Source: Anaerotignum sp.
Lineage (GTDB): Bacteria > Bacillota > Clostridia > Lachnospirales > Anaerotignaceae
Reading direction: 5' to 3'
Assembly: GCF_017483025.1 (NCBI RefSeq)
Contig: NZ_JAFUMA010000034.1
Coordinates: forward strand, 1 to 61,751
Length of the DNA: 61,751 nt
Part shown: positions 42,806 through 52,264 of the stretch, piece by piece
Layout of the letters: each line of letters opens with the position of its first letter
Numbering within the stretch: position 1 is the stretch's first letter
Position numbers and translations under genes: made by a program
Notes under the pieces: generated by a model
What the model saw: only the letters and a program-made list of their open reading frames with translations
The model's database searches: none
What the model was told of the DNA's origin: nothing

Positions 42806-44686
42806 TTATTTCTTCACTACCAGTTCCTGACCAATATAAATCAGGTTAGGATTTTTGATAATATTTTTATTTACTTCGTAAATGCTTCTCCATCTATAGC
42901 CATCCCCCAGTTCTTTCTGTGCAATTTTCCACAGAGTGTCACCAGCTACGACTTTATACAGGTTTGTTACCGTTTCCACGGGAGTTTCAACGGGTTTCAC
43001 GGGCTCTACAGCGCTTGCAGAAGGTTCTTCAGGAGCAACAGGTGTTTCCACGGGTTCAGAAACCACTTTGATCCTCCCCTGAGGCTCTGCATATTCTGTA
43101 CCAATTACACCATCCATGGAATTTACATAGGAAATCAGCGCATCTGCGTCAACGATAGCCGTATCGTGTACGAAGGAGCATCTTGTCAGTGCATAGTATG
43201 TGTCGCCGCCTTCCGCCTGGAAGCTGTTTACCACTACTGTGTAAGTTTCATTCAGGTCGAAGGGTTTACCATTTACGCTTGTGATCGTTACTCTGCTGCC
43301 AGGATTTGCGGGAGCATAGTATGTAGAATTGGGATACTGTTCGCCATTTTCATAAGGAACAGCTGTATTTACTGTAAATTCCGCACCAGCGATCTGAGGG
43401 AAACCGCCCAGCGCTGTAGGAGTACAGAATGTGGATGCTTCCAGAACTTCCAGCAGTTCCGCACCTGTTACTGTTACCAGAACAACTGTATTACCATAAG
43501 GGAATACGGTATAAAGAGTGTTCATGGAGATTTCACCTGTGGGAATACTTGCGCGGATACCGCCGCCGTTGGACAAAGCTACGTCAACGCTCATATCCAG
43601 ACCAGCTTCTTTTACATATTCTCTGCCGGCGTAGAGGTATGCATCAGCGGAGAAATCGCCCAGGTTTGTTTCCATATTACGAACGCCAGGATCTCTTTCG
43701 CCGTTCAGGTCAACCTTTGTTTCAGCAAAAATACCTTCGTAGATCGCATTGATCTCTTCTACGTCAGCTGCTACCATTTCTGTCAGTTCTGCATCATACA
43801 TCGCATAGTCTGCTGCATATTCCGCTGCGCTGATCAGTTCTGCTGTTTCTTCCTTTGTTTTCAGATCGACTACAACAGTACCAACGTTTGCCATATAGCA
43901 GCCAGTGCTTGTGATCATGGTATCGCCAACCATCACGCCGCCATCCATTTCTGTGTGGCTGTGACCGTCGATGACAAGGTCGATGCCTTCTACTGCTGCA
44001 GCCAGTTCTGTGGATTTTCTGCCTGTGCTTTCATCATCCACGCCCAAATGTGTAATAGCAACAATATAATCGCAGCCTTCTGCTTTCAGTGCATCTACCT
44101 GTTCCTGTGCCAGAGCAAACATTGCTTCTTTATCAACGAAATCCATACCTGCTACGCTGCTGGGTGCAGCCTTTGTCTGTGTTTCCGCTGTATCCAGACC
44201 AAACAGGCCGATGCTCAGGCCGCCTTTTTGCACGATCATGTTATCGCCAAAAACAGCTTCATCTGTACCATCTTTCAGGATATTTGCATCCAGAACAGGA
44301 ACGCCGCCTGCTTCCAGAGCCGCTGTCATATCCAGAACGGCTTCTTTACCAAAGTCAAATTCATGGTTGCCCAGGGAAACCACATCATAATCCGCTTCTA
44401 CCAGATATTCTACTGCCTTCATACCTTTGTCATGGTTCACCAGAGTCGTACCCTGAGAGAAATCGCCTGCGTCGATCAGCAGCACTTCCGCGCCCATGTC
44501 TTCATAATAATCTCTCAACGCTGCTACACCGGCAATGCCCACCTGTTCTTCCGTAACTTCATAGTGACCGTGGATGTCATTGGTGTGCAGGATGACCAGC
44601 TTGCCATCCAGATCGCCCGCCATTACGGGAACAGACAACCCCATCACCATAGCCGCTGTCAGCAGCAAAGATAATGCTTTTTTCAT
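42806..44686 (-). CDS. Secreted 5'-nucleotidase/2',3'-cyclic phosphodiesterase with LysM domain
   Basis: This 626-residue exported phosphohydrolase releases phosphate from nucleotides outside the cell. The signal peptide (1-23, ending VMA) is followed by a metallophosphoesterase domain (about 28-260: [43 protein letters not shown]) and the 5'-nucleotidase C-terminal domain (about 290-500: [35 protein letters not shown]). A Pro/Glu/Val linker leads to a C-terminal LysM (about 575-626, [21 protein letters not shown]) that should hold it on peptidoglycan. The ATG at 44686 has GGAGGAG; the 15 codons upstream are not coding. I see no Pho-like boxes before it. Confidence 0.95.
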   Translation of the reverse strand: MKKALSLLLTAAMVMGLSVPVMAGDLDGKLVILHTNDIHGHYEVTEEQVGIAGVAALRDYYEDMGAEVLLIDAGDFSQGTTLVNHDKGMKAVEYLVEADYDVVSLGNHEFDFGKEAVLDMTAALEAGGVPVLDANILKDGTDEAVFGDNMIVQKGGLSIGLFGLDTAETQTKAAPSSVAGMDFVDKEAMFALAQEQVDALKAEGCDYIVAITHLGVDDESTGRKSTELAAAVEGIDLVIDGHSHTEMDGGVMVGDTMITSTGCYMANVGTVVVDLKTKEETAELISAAEYAADYAMYDAELTEMVAADVEEINAIYEGIFAETKVDLNGERDPGVRNMETNLGDFSADAYLYAGREYVKEAGLDMSVDVALSNGGGIRASIPTGEISMNTLYTVFPYGNTVVLVTVTGAELLEVLEASTFCTPTALGGFPQIAGAEFTVNTAVPYENGEQYPNSTYYAPANPGSRVTITSVNGKPFDLNETYTVVVNSFQAEGGDTYYALTRCSFVHDTAIVDADALISYVNSMDGVIGTEYAEPQGRIKVVSEPVETPVAPEEPSASAVEPVKPVETPVETVTNLYKVVAGDTLWKIAQKELGDGYRWRSIYEVNKNIIKNPNLIYIGQELVVKK

Positions 44687-44831
44687 ACGTTTTCTCCTCC
44701 TTTTCCTAGTTGAAAGGTATTTAAAACACACCTAAAGCATAGCATAGAATGTCAAAAAAAGGAATGGTATTTCAAAAATTTTATCTAATTTGAACAAAAA
44801 ACTTTCGACTTTGTTCGACTTTTCAAAACCC

Positions 44832-44860
44832 TTGCAGTCCTGCCCAAAAGTCTTTATAAT
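44832..44860 (+). promoter_or_regulatory. Promoter of the DUF4317 gene
   Basis: TTGCAG (44832-44837), 17-base spacer, TATAAT (44855-44860). Upstream at about 44798-44822 lie two direct copies of TTCGACTTT and a GAACAAA/TTTGTTC inverted repeat. Confidence 0.8.
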
Positions 44861-44899
44861 ATTCAGGTGAAGTTTTTGAACGAAAGAAAGGAGAGCATC

Positions 44900-46141
44900 A
44901 TGCAGAAAAAAGACATCCTTGAACTGAAGCGTCGCTTCAAAAAAGACGCCTGCACCTTTACGAAAATGCGCGGCTGCTATGTGGACAGCCAGAAAAATAT
45001 CATCTTACATATGAACGAAACTTTCCTCAATCTGGAAGAAGAAGAATTTTATAAATATCTGGAAATTGCCAAAAAAGCTCTTTCCGGCACCATTGGTAAC
45101 AACCTGCTGGAACTTTCTTTCCTGAAAGACGAAGCCGGCACAGAAGCTCAGAAATTCTTCCTTGCCCTGCGGGACAGCGGCCTGAAAGGCGATGGCCTGT
45201 TAGATCTGCTCTATGAACGCATCATCAAGGAATACGAATATGCAGGGAATTACCTGATCCTGCTGTTCCACGATGCCTACGACGTTCCTCTGAAAACAAC
45301 GGACAACAATAAGCTGGATGAATCCGAAGAAGTTTACGAATACATCCTTTGCGCCATCTGCCCTGTAGAACTGACAAAGGCCGGCCTGGGCTATCATAAG
45401 GATAAAAACTGCATTGCCCCCCGTATCCGTGACTGGGTGGTTTCCGTGCCCGAAACAGGCTTCCTCTTCCCTGCTTTTTCCGATAGAAGCAGCGATGTGA
45501 ACGCCATGGGCTATTTTGTGAAGGATGCAAAAAAGGCGCAGCCTGATTTTATGAAGGAAGCCCTGGGCTGCGAACCCAAGCGCACCGCTACAGAAGAAAA
45601 GAAAGCATTCCATGCGATTTTGAAGGAAGTCATTTCCGCAGAGGTGGAAGACCCCGCAAACCTGATTCTGGATATCCAGCAGGATTTGAGCGATATGGTG
45701 GATGAGCATAAGAACGTATTTGAAAACGAACCAGTTCTCTTGACTGCTCCTGCCATCCGTGAAGCCATGGCGGATAAAGGTCTTTCCGAAGATGTCATTG
45801 CCAAAGTGGAAGAAATCTGTCAGGAAGAATTTGGCGATGCCCCTCCCCTGGCGGAAAATCTCATCGACAATAAAGCTCTGAATGCCCGCGCCGCTGCAAA
45901 AAAAGCAGAGGTGCTGGCACTGGAAGTGGAATCTCTGAAACAGAAACTGGAGGAAAAATCCACAGAAGCCCCCGCACCTGCGGAGGCCCCTGAAAAGGAA
46001 ATCATCCTGCAGGTTTCCCCCGAAAAGCTGCCTGTCATCAAAACAGAAATCATCAATGGCAAAAAATGCATCGTTATTCCCCTGGAAGAGGACGAACACG
46101 CTACCATCAATGGCAGCGAATTGGACGAAGCACCATTTTAA
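44900..46141 (+). CDS. DUF4317-family protein of unknown function
   Basis: This 413-residue cytoplasmic protein belongs, as far as I can tell, to the DUF4317 family common in Clostridia (start KKDILELKRRFKKDACTFTK with a conserved RGCYVD). It has a globular N-terminal two thirds with no catalytic motif I can name, a helical, coiled-coil part (about 340-365: AEVLALEVESLKQKLEEK), a Pro/Ala/Glu linker and a C-terminal acidic tail with ING-KCIVIPLEEDEHA. The ATG at 44900 has AAAGGAGAG. It is monocistronic, divergent from the 5'-nucleotidase. Confidence 0.85.
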   Translation: MQKKDILELKRRFKKDACTFTKMRGCYVDSQKNIILHMNETFLNLEEEEFYKYLEIAKKALSGTIGNNLLELSFLKDEAGTEAQKFFLALRDSGLKGDGLLDLLYERIIKEYEYAGNYLILLFHDAYDVPLKTTDNNKLDESEEVYEYILCAICPVELTKAGLGYHKDKNCIAPRIRDWVVSVPETGFLFPAFSDRSSDVNAMGYFVKDAKKAQPDFMKEALGCEPKRTATEEKKAFHAILKEVISAEVEDPANLILDIQQDLSDMVDEHKNVFENEPVLLTAPAIREAMADKGLSEDVIAKVEEICQEEFGDAPPLAENLIDNKALNARAAAKKAEVLALEVESLKQKLEEKSTEAPAPAEAPEKEIILQVSPEKLPVIKTEIINGKKCIVIPLEEDEHATINGSELDEAPF

Positions 46142-46146
46142 AAACA

Positions 46147-46170
46147 AAAGCCCCTATTCAGGGGCTTATT
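46147..46170. terminator. Bidirectional terminator between DUF4317 and rubrerythrin genes
   Basis: AAGCCCC, TATTCA loop, GGGGCTT with U-rich flank on the plus strand and A/T-rich flank on the other. Confidence 0.85.
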
Positions 46171-46171
46171 T

Positions 46172-46768
46172 TTATTTATCCGTAGTGTAAGGTGCCAGTT
46201 CCAGTCGGATGAAGAATCCCTTATCATGCTGACAAACAGGGCACATAGCCGGTGCTTCCTTGCCTTCGTAAACGAAGCCGCAGTTCAGGCACATCCATTT
46301 ACATTCCACATCATTGATGAACAGTTTATTCTGCTCCAGCAGGTCTGCCAGCTGACCAAAGCGGTCGCCATGGATCTTTTCAATGCCTGCGATATGATGG
46401 AAAGATGCCGCAACTTTAGGGAACCCCTCTTCCATGGCTTTATCACCAAAGGCCTTATAGACAGGGTCAAATTCCTCATATTCGTTATGCTGAGCCGCCC
46501 GCAGCACCTGCAGCACAGATTCATAAATATCTACGGGGTAGTTGCCATCGATATGAATATTTTCCCCCGCCAGTTCTTTCAGATGGTTATAGAAAATTTC
46601 CGCATGTTCCTTTTCCTGATTGGCAGTAAAGGTGAATACTGCTTCCACCACGTGCATTTTCTGCTGCTTCGCCTGAGATGCGACGAAGGTATAGCGGTTT
46701 CTGGCCTGGCTTTCCCCTGCAAAGGCCCGCATCAGGTTTTCTTTTGTTTCGCTGTTTTTAAAATCCAT
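46172..46768 (-). CDS. rbr: Rubrerythrin
   Basis: This 198-residue non-haem diiron protein reduces hydrogen peroxide in anaerobes. The four-helix domain has the diiron ligands in GESQARNRY, NQEKEHAE and GIEKIHGDRF; the C-terminal rubredoxin-like domain has CLNCGFVYEGKEAP and CPVCQHDKGFF. The ATG has AGGAGGAA and lies only 22 bases after the stop of the oxoacid oxidoreductase gene, so it is the last gene of that operon. This suggests it protects the oxygen-sensitive [4Fe-4S] enzyme made from the same transcript. Confidence 0.97.
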   Translation of the reverse strand: MDFKNSETKENLMRAFAGESQARNRYTFVASQAKQQKMHVVEAVFTFTANQEKEHAEIFYNHLKELAGENIHIDGNYPVDIYESVLQVLRAAQHNEYEEFDPVYKAFGDKAMEEGFPKVAASFHHIAGIEKIHGDRFGQLADLLEQNKLFINDVECKWMCLNCGFVYEGKEAPAMCPVCQHDKGFFIRLELAPYTTDK

Positions 46769-46790
46769 GTTGATTCCTCCTTTTTTTATT

Positions 46791-49004
46791 TTAAAGCAGA
46801 GGATTTCCTGCTTTCTCTTTCAGAATTTCCCATCTTCTCTCGATTTCCTTTTGTATTTCATCGGTAATATCCTTATATTTTTCGTTTATCAGATGCTTCG
46901 TCCGTCCCATCATCCTGAGCCAGTCTGTCACAGGAATTTTTTTCTGCCCAGGGTCATAACTGATGGCGGTGATGCCCTGCTCCACTTCATACAGAGGAAA
47001 ATAGCAGCTATCCACTGCTGCGCCGATGACCTTTCGCTCCAGATTGGGCTTATCGCCCCAGTTCAGGGGGCAGGCAGAAATGGCTTTGATATATGCCATA
47101 CCGTGATAATTGGCATAATGCTGGGCTTTTGCCGCCTTTTTGATAAAATCAATGGGATTGGATTCTGCCACAGTCGCTACATAAGGGATGCCCGTCGCCG
47201 CCATGATCTGGGGCATATCCTTATTGAAGAAGGTCTTGCCGTATTGGGCTTGCCCCACGTGGGAAGTAGCACTTTTCGCTCCCATAGGCGTGGAATAGGA
47301 AAGCTGATAGCCAGTATTCATATAGCCGCCGTTATCATATTCGAACAAAATCAGACGGTTATTGCGGATAGCTGTTCCCAGAGCAGAACCCATGCCGATA
47401 TCCATGCCGCCGTCCCCGCTGACCATGATAAAAGTAATCTCCCCATCAGGATACTCGCCTCTTCTCTGCCGTTCCCGAAACATTTCCGCCAGGCCCGTCA
47501 GAGTTGCCGCACCGTTCTGAAAAAGATTGTGGACATAAGGCACTTTAAATGCCGTTTTGGGATACCCCGTGGTAACGACCATGCCGCAGCCCGTCTGGAA
47601 CAACAAAACAACGTTCCCCTCAATGCCCCGCAGCAACAGATTCAGATTCACAGGGATACCACAGCCGGGGCAGGCACCGTGCCCGGGAGCGATACGCTTG
47701 GGCATTTCCGTCGTCTCATTCAGCCTACCGCCCTCTACCTGCAGTTTTCCGTTTTGCTCAATACATTTCATCAGGCCAAGGTTTGTTTCTTTTTCCGCAA
47801 GGGGTGCGAAATATTGCGCCGATTCTACCGTCTCCCCGGGGTATTTCCCCAGATAGTCGAAGCGTTCCACTTCTGCATCGTAGCACGCCAAGAGCATCTC
47901 TTCTGCATCCTTCTCATAAAAATCCTTGCCGCCCAGACCATAGATACGAGTCAAAACCTTTGCCATGGAGCCTTTTTCCTGCAGCATGGCTTTCAGTTCC
48001 ATGGAAAGATTGCCGCCCTTGGCGCCATAGCTGTCCTGTCTGTCGCCAACAAGGATAGTTTTTACATTTTTGCATAGTTCGTATAATTCCTCCGCAGGGT
48101 AAGGTCGGAGGATATTCGTGGTGAAAACGCCCACCTTTTTGCCTTTCTCTCTTAATTTATCCACCACTACCTTCGCCGTATGGTATGCAGAGCCTAGCAA
48201 ATGCAATACCACCTCCGCATCTTCCGTGCGGTATCCCTCTGCGGCGGCGTACTGCCGCCCTGACAGCTGAGCATAAGCATCGAAAACAGTTGTCATCGTT
48301 CCTTTTGCCTCTTCCATGGCCTGATGCAGCTGAAACTTATTATTCAGCACGTCAGGCTCATTCATATAAGAGCCGATAGAAACGGGATTTTGCAAATCCA
48401 AAGCAGAATATTCCGCATCATGTTTCCCAATGAAATCCTGTACCGTTTTATCGTTTTCGAAAACCATGCAGCGACGCTTCTGGTGGCTGGTAAAAAAGCC
48501 ATCGAAGGCCACGATAACGGGCAGTTTGACCTGTTCCGCAATTTTTAAGGCGCAAATATTCATGTCATAGACCGCCTGAGGTGTATTGGCGAAAAGAATG
48601 ATCCAACCTGTATTCAGACAATACATAATATCGCTGTGGTCACCTTTGATGCATAATGGCCCGGAAACCGTACGGCAAGCCACATTCATTACCATGGGGA
48701 ACCGCGTCCCCGACTGGACAGGCAACTGTTCCAAGGCATACAACAGCCCATTGGCGCTGGTGGCATTGAATACCCGCCCGCCGCCAGTGGATGCACCATA
48801 ACAGATACCCGCCGCGCTATGTTCCCCTTCGGCAGGGATCATGCAAATTTCGTGTTCCCCGTCAGCCTTCATCTGATCGAGAAATTCGGCGATCTGTGTA
48901 GAGGGCGTGATGGGGTAATAGCCCATGACGTGGTAGTTGATCTGCTTCGCCGCATAGGCAGCCACTTCGTTGCCGCTTTCAAATAAGACCCGTTGCTGTT
49001 CCAT
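46791..49004 (-). CDS. 2-oxoacid:ferredoxin oxidoreductase, fused alpha-beta subunit
   Basis: This 737-residue protein fuses the alpha (pyrimidine-binding, about 1-400) and beta (TPP pyrophosphate-binding, about 440-737) subunits of a 2-oxoacid oxidoreductase. Alpha has YYPITPSTQIAEF and GASTGGGRVFNATSA. Beta has GHGACPGCGIP for the proximal cluster/TPP region and SGDGGMDIGMGSALGTAIRNN with the metal-binding GDGG...NN pattern. With the preceding gamma-delta fusion it oxidatively decarboxylates a 2-oxoacid to acyl-CoA and reduces ferredoxin. The substrate may be pyruvate or a branched-chain 2-oxoacid; sequence alone does not settle it. Start and upstream stop overlap (TGATG). Confidence 0.9.
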   Translation of the reverse strand: MEQQRVLFESGNEVAAYAAKQINYHVMGYYPITPSTQIAEFLDQMKADGEHEICMIPAEGEHSAAGICYGASTGGGRVFNATSANGLLYALEQLPVQSGTRFPMVMNVACRTVSGPLCIKGDHSDIMYCLNTGWIILFANTPQAVYDMNICALKIAEQVKLPVIVAFDGFFTSHQKRRCMVFENDKTVQDFIGKHDAEYSALDLQNPVSIGSYMNEPDVLNNKFQLHQAMEEAKGTMTTVFDAYAQLSGRQYAAAEGYRTEDAEVVLHLLGSAYHTAKVVVDKLREKGKKVGVFTTNILRPYPAEELYELCKNVKTILVGDRQDSYGAKGGNLSMELKAMLQEKGSMAKVLTRIYGLGGKDFYEKDAEEMLLACYDAEVERFDYLGKYPGETVESAQYFAPLAEKETNLGLMKCIEQNGKLQVEGGRLNETTEMPKRIAPGHGACPGCGIPVNLNLLLRGIEGNVVLLFQTGCGMVVTTGYPKTAFKVPYVHNLFQNGAATLTGLAEMFRERQRRGEYPDGEITFIMVSGDGGMDIGMGSALGTAIRNNRLILFEYDNGGYMNTGYQLSYSTPMGAKSATSHVGQAQYGKTFFNKDMPQIMAATGIPYVATVAESNPIDFIKKAAKAQHYANYHGMAYIKAISACPLNWGDKPNLERKVIGAAVDSCYFPLYEVEQGITAISYDPGQKKIPVTDWLRMMGRTKHLINEKYKDITDEIQKEIERRWEILKEKAGNPLL

Positions 49005-50086
49005 CAGACCACACCTCCGTCAATTCGTTTTTCCGTTAAATAGGACTCGCTTGTTACCCAGGAATTCGCCCCTGCATCCTCAAATTCCATTTTGTCCACG
49101 ATCAAATCTTTGTTCCGCACAAACCATTTCGGTTTCGGATGCTCCCGTTCCACGCCCATGACCAAGGCATTTGTGGGGCAGACCTCCACACATCGCAAGC
49201 AACCCTTGCAATGGTGATAATCCAGACCCATATTCACCATGGCGGGTTTGCCTTTATATTCCCCCTTTTCAAATCGGAAAACCATATCCGGGCAGGCGGT
49301 ATCACAAAGGCCACAGTTAATGCATTTTTCCTGCAAAAACAGAGGGATATAGCCTTCTCTGGAGGAAGAGAGATCGTTGGAAACTGTGCTGCCGAAAATA
49401 GGATTCACTCCGCCGATAGGCGCATTTTCGTAACCCCAATCACTTTTTGCTTCCCGATAAGAAATTTTTTCGTAGGTGCCATCCTCTTTGAAAAAAGCGG
49501 ACTTTGTCTCGTTGTATCCTCTGCGCACACCTTCCAGATTGGCCTCCAGCAAAGCGGGATATTTTTTCCCGATGGTCTCTTTGGCAATGGCTTCTGCTGC
49601 TTCCAAGGGAACAAAACCGCTGGCCTTAGCAATGGCCCCCAGCATGACCATATTAATGCGTGTTTTCGCTTCCATGGCAATATTCAAAGCATCGATACAG
49701 AAAACCTCCCCTCCGCAAAGCTGCAGTCGTTTCCGCATTTCGTCAGGAGATGCATCCGTATTGATAACGATTTTCGTTTTTTCCGTCACACCTGCTGTCA
49801 CAGGCAGTTTTCCCGCCAGGGCTTCATGGAACAAACCCAAAATATGAGGGTTTTCTACAGGGCTGTTGATGCCGATTTCCCTATTCTCCTCCGCCCAGCG
49901 GATATATGCTTTCACGGGAGACCCCCGCTTCTCTGAACCATAGCTGGAAAAACTGGCAGCATTCAGACCCAGAGTCACCGCCCCCAATTCCCCCAGCATT
50001 TTGCCGCAAAGATTCGCCCCCAAACCGCCGATGCTTTCCAGGCGAATCTCAAAATACCCATTTTCATTTGTCACAGGTAATTTCAT
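49004..50086 (-). CDS. 2-oxoacid:ferredoxin oxidoreductase, fused gamma-delta subunit
   Basis: This 360-residue protein fuses the gamma domain (about 1-195, with IRLESIGGLGANLCGKML and GSEKRGSPVKAYIRW) to a ferredoxin-like delta domain with two [4Fe-4S] motifs (CINCGLCDTACP and CKGCLRCVEVCP near 255-315). It passes electrons from the alpha-beta subunit to ferredoxin. I start at the ATG at 50086 with GGAGGGAA; codons upstream lie inside the DUF255 stop region. Two two-domain polypeptides replace the four separate subunits common in archaea or the single chain of clostridial PFOR. Confidence 0.9.
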   Translation of the reverse strand: MKLPVTNENGYFEIRLESIGGLGANLCGKMLGELGAVTLGLNAASFSSYGSEKRGSPVKAYIRWAEENREIGINSPVENPHILGLFHEALAGKLPVTAGVTEKTKIVINTDASPDEMRKRLQLCGGEVFCIDALNIAMEAKTRINMVMLGAIAKASGFVPLEAAEAIAKETIGKKYPALLEANLEGVRRGYNETKSAFFKEDGTYEKISYREAKSDWGYENAPIGGVNPIFGSTVSNDLSSSREGYIPLFLQEKCINCGLCDTACPDMVFRFEKGEYKGKPAMVNMGLDYHHCKGCLRCVEVCPTNALVMGVEREHPKPKWFVRNKDLIVDKMEFEDAGANSWVTSESYLTEKRIDGGVV

Positions 50087-50129
50087 CCCATTCCCTCCTT
50101 TTCCTCTAGTATGGGCAAAATTGGAAAGG

Positions 50130-52145
50130 CTATGCATTCTCTTCCATCAGTCGATTCAGTTCCGCAAGGTTTCTCTGGGGCGCAAAGCAATGCTGTCCGC
50201 GGCAAAGGTAATAAACCTCACCTGCGTCTGGAATGGGATAATCTGCCGTAAGAGGGGCTATTTGGGCTAATTGTCCCTGATTTTCATTGTTTTTGAACAG
50301 AACCGACAACCCCATTTCCTGTCTTTCCCCAAGAAACGCCAAAAATGCTGCTGAAGGCTGCTCTTCTGCGGAAACACAAATCAATTCCATGGCAGGATAG
50401 AACACCTCACCCATGGCAAAAAGGACAAAACAATGGCCCGAAGGCATCCCTTCCATGGCTCCTGCCAAAAAGGAAAGCTGATTATCTCTTGCATCTATCC
50501 ATTTTGGTTCCCCTGTCAGCGCCGCCAGTTTTACAAAAACATACCCCGCCACAGAATTGCCGGAAGGCAAAGCCCCATCGTAAGTCTCTTTGGGACGCTG
50601 GATAAGCTGCTCCGCATCCTTTGCATAGAGATATAACCCGCCCTTTTCATCGGTAAACCATTCCAGCATCATTTCTGCCAGCTCTGCCGCTCGTTCCAGA
50701 TAGTTCAAATCGAAGGTGGCTTCATACAATTCCAGCAGACCAAAGGCATAAAAAGCGTAATCATCCAACTGCCCCAAGTGGGCCGTATCCCCATCCCGAT
50801 AGCGCAGATAAAGCCGCCCCTGTGCATCCGTCAACCGTTCTTCGATAAAGGCCGCCGCTCTTTTTGCAGCGGCCGTATAGGCTCCATTCCCCAAAAGAAA
50901 ACCTGCCTTAGCGAAAGCCGCCATCATCAGCCCGTTCCAGGAGGTCAGAATCTTATCGTCTTTATGCAAAATTGTCCGCTGTTTCCGATAATCGCAGACT
51001 TTTCGGCAGAGCTGCTCTATCTTTTCATTTCGTTCCTCTTCTGGAGTTTCCCGCAAGCGATTGGGGATGCTTTTCCCATCAAAGTTTCCCTCTTCCGTAA
51101 TGTGGAAATAGCGGCAAAATTCCACCGTATCCTCTCCCAAAACAGAACGCAGCTCTTTCGGTGTGAAAACATAGTATTTCCCTTCCACGCCTTCGCTGTC
51201 CGCATCCTGCCCGCAATAAAAACCACCTTCCCTATCGGTCAATTCCAACAGAACATAATCCAGTGTTTTTTCTGCAACGATACGATAAAAATTCCGCCCT
51301 GTCTGCCGATATCCTTCCAGATAGGCTAATACTAGCAAAGCATTATCATAGAGCATCTTTTCAAAATGGGGCACCAGCCATTTTTCATCTGTGGAATAGC
51401 GGGAAAATCCCCCGCCGATATGGTCGAACATCCCGCCCAAAGCCATGCAATCCAACGTCTTTTCCACGGCAGAAAGGGCGATTTCATTCCCCTCCTCTCT
51501 GCCATAACGCAGCAGAAACAGCAGATTATGGGGTGTTGGAAATTTTGGTGCCACCCCAAAGCCACCCCATTCCCGATCGAAGCGCTGCAGCAATTCTGCT
51601 GCTCCTTGTTTTAGTAATTCAGGCCTAGGAGCAGTCAGTATGGCTATCGATTCCTTTTGTAGAATATCTGCAATTTTCTCTCCTGTTTCCAGCAACTTCT
51701 TTCGGTCAGTTTTCCATAGGTTTTCTACCTGTGCCAACAATTCCATCAGCCCCGGCATGCCATATTTGCTCCATTTGGGAAAATACGTCCCTGCGAAAAA
51801 AGGCTTTTGTTCCGGCGTCATCAGGATCGTCAAAGGCCAGCCGCCGCTGCCCGTCATCATCTGGCAAACGCCCATATAAACGGAATCCACATCAGGCCGT
51901 TCCTCTCTGTCCACTTTAACGGCAACGAAGCCACGATTCAGAATTTCCGCCACTTCCTTATCCTCGAAGGATTCCCCTTCCATCACATGGCACCAATGGC
52001 AGGTGGAATAGCCGATGCTCAAAAATACAGGCTTATCCTCCTGTTTTGCCTTCTCAAAGGCTTCCCCTTTCCACGCAAACCAATCCACAGGATTATTTTT
52101 ATGCTGCAGCAGATATGGTGATTTTTCATATTGCAAGCGATTCAT
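50130..52145 (-). CDS. DUF255 thioredoxin-fold/six-hairpin protein (YyaL/SSP411-like)
   Basis: This 671-residue cytoplasmic protein has an N-terminal thioredoxin-like domain (about 1-165) with the family signature [14 protein letters not shown] and STCHWCHVM, whose CxxC replaces the thioredoxin motif. The rest (about 200-671) is an alpha/alpha toroid like N-acylglucosamine 2-epimerases ([26 protein letters not shown] region). The function of this widespread family is not firmly known. The ATG at 52145 has AAAGGAGG; 39 upstream codons are non-coding. It starts the operon with the oxoacid oxidoreductase and rubrerythrin. Confidence 0.9.
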   Translation of the reverse strand: MNRLQYEKSPYLLQHKNNPVDWFAWKGEAFEKAKQEDKPVFLSIGYSTCHWCHVMEGESFEDKEVAEILNRGFVAVKVDREERPDVDSVYMGVCQMMTGSGGWPLTILMTPEQKPFFAGTYFPKWSKYGMPGLMELLAQVENLWKTDRKKLLETGEKIADILQKESIAILTAPRPELLKQGAAELLQRFDREWGGFGVAPKFPTPHNLLFLLRYGREEGNEIALSAVEKTLDCMALGGMFDHIGGGFSRYSTDEKWLVPHFEKMLYDNALLVLAYLEGYRQTGRNFYRIVAEKTLDYVLLELTDREGGFYCGQDADSEGVEGKYYVFTPKELRSVLGEDTVEFCRYFHITEEGNFDGKSIPNRLRETPEEERNEKIEQLCRKVCDYRKQRTILHKDDKILTSWNGLMMAAFAKAGFLLGNGAYTAAAKRAAAFIEERLTDAQGRLYLRYRDGDTAHLGQLDDYAFYAFGLLELYEATFDLNYLERAAELAEMMLEWFTDEKGGLYLYAKDAEQLIQRPKETYDGALPSGNSVAGYVFVKLAALTGEPKWIDARDNQLSFLAGAMEGMPSGHCFVLFAMGEVFYPAMELICVSAEEQPSAAFLAFLGERQEMGLSVLFKNNENQGQLAQIAPLTADYPIPDAGEVYYLCRGQHCFAPQRNLAELNRLMEENA

Positions 52146-52227
52146 ATGCGTCCTCCTTTCATTTCCCCTAGTTTTCTTCAAAATAGATTTTTCATTCCTG
52201 CATTTTCCACGCAAAAAACAAAAAAAT

Positions 52228-52256
52228 CCTGATATGTTAAGAAAAAACACATCAGG
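52228..52256. promoter_or_regulatory. Hairpin overlapping the ribosome site of the FAD/Rieske gene
   Basis: CCTGAT-TGT and ACA-ATCAGG arms form a hairpin whose 3' arm includes the first three bases of the AGGAGG ribosome site (52254-52259) of the plus-strand gene. On the minus strand the same hairpin is followed by seven U, so it would act as a terminator or attenuator in the DUF255 leader. Confidence 0.5.
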
Positions 52257-52264
52257 AGGCATTT

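Noticed and set aside
42806..44686. Pho-box-like sites before the 5'-nucleotidase gene
   Set aside because: I found only a single TTGACA-like box and no rhythmic TTTACA/TTAACA repeats near a -10.
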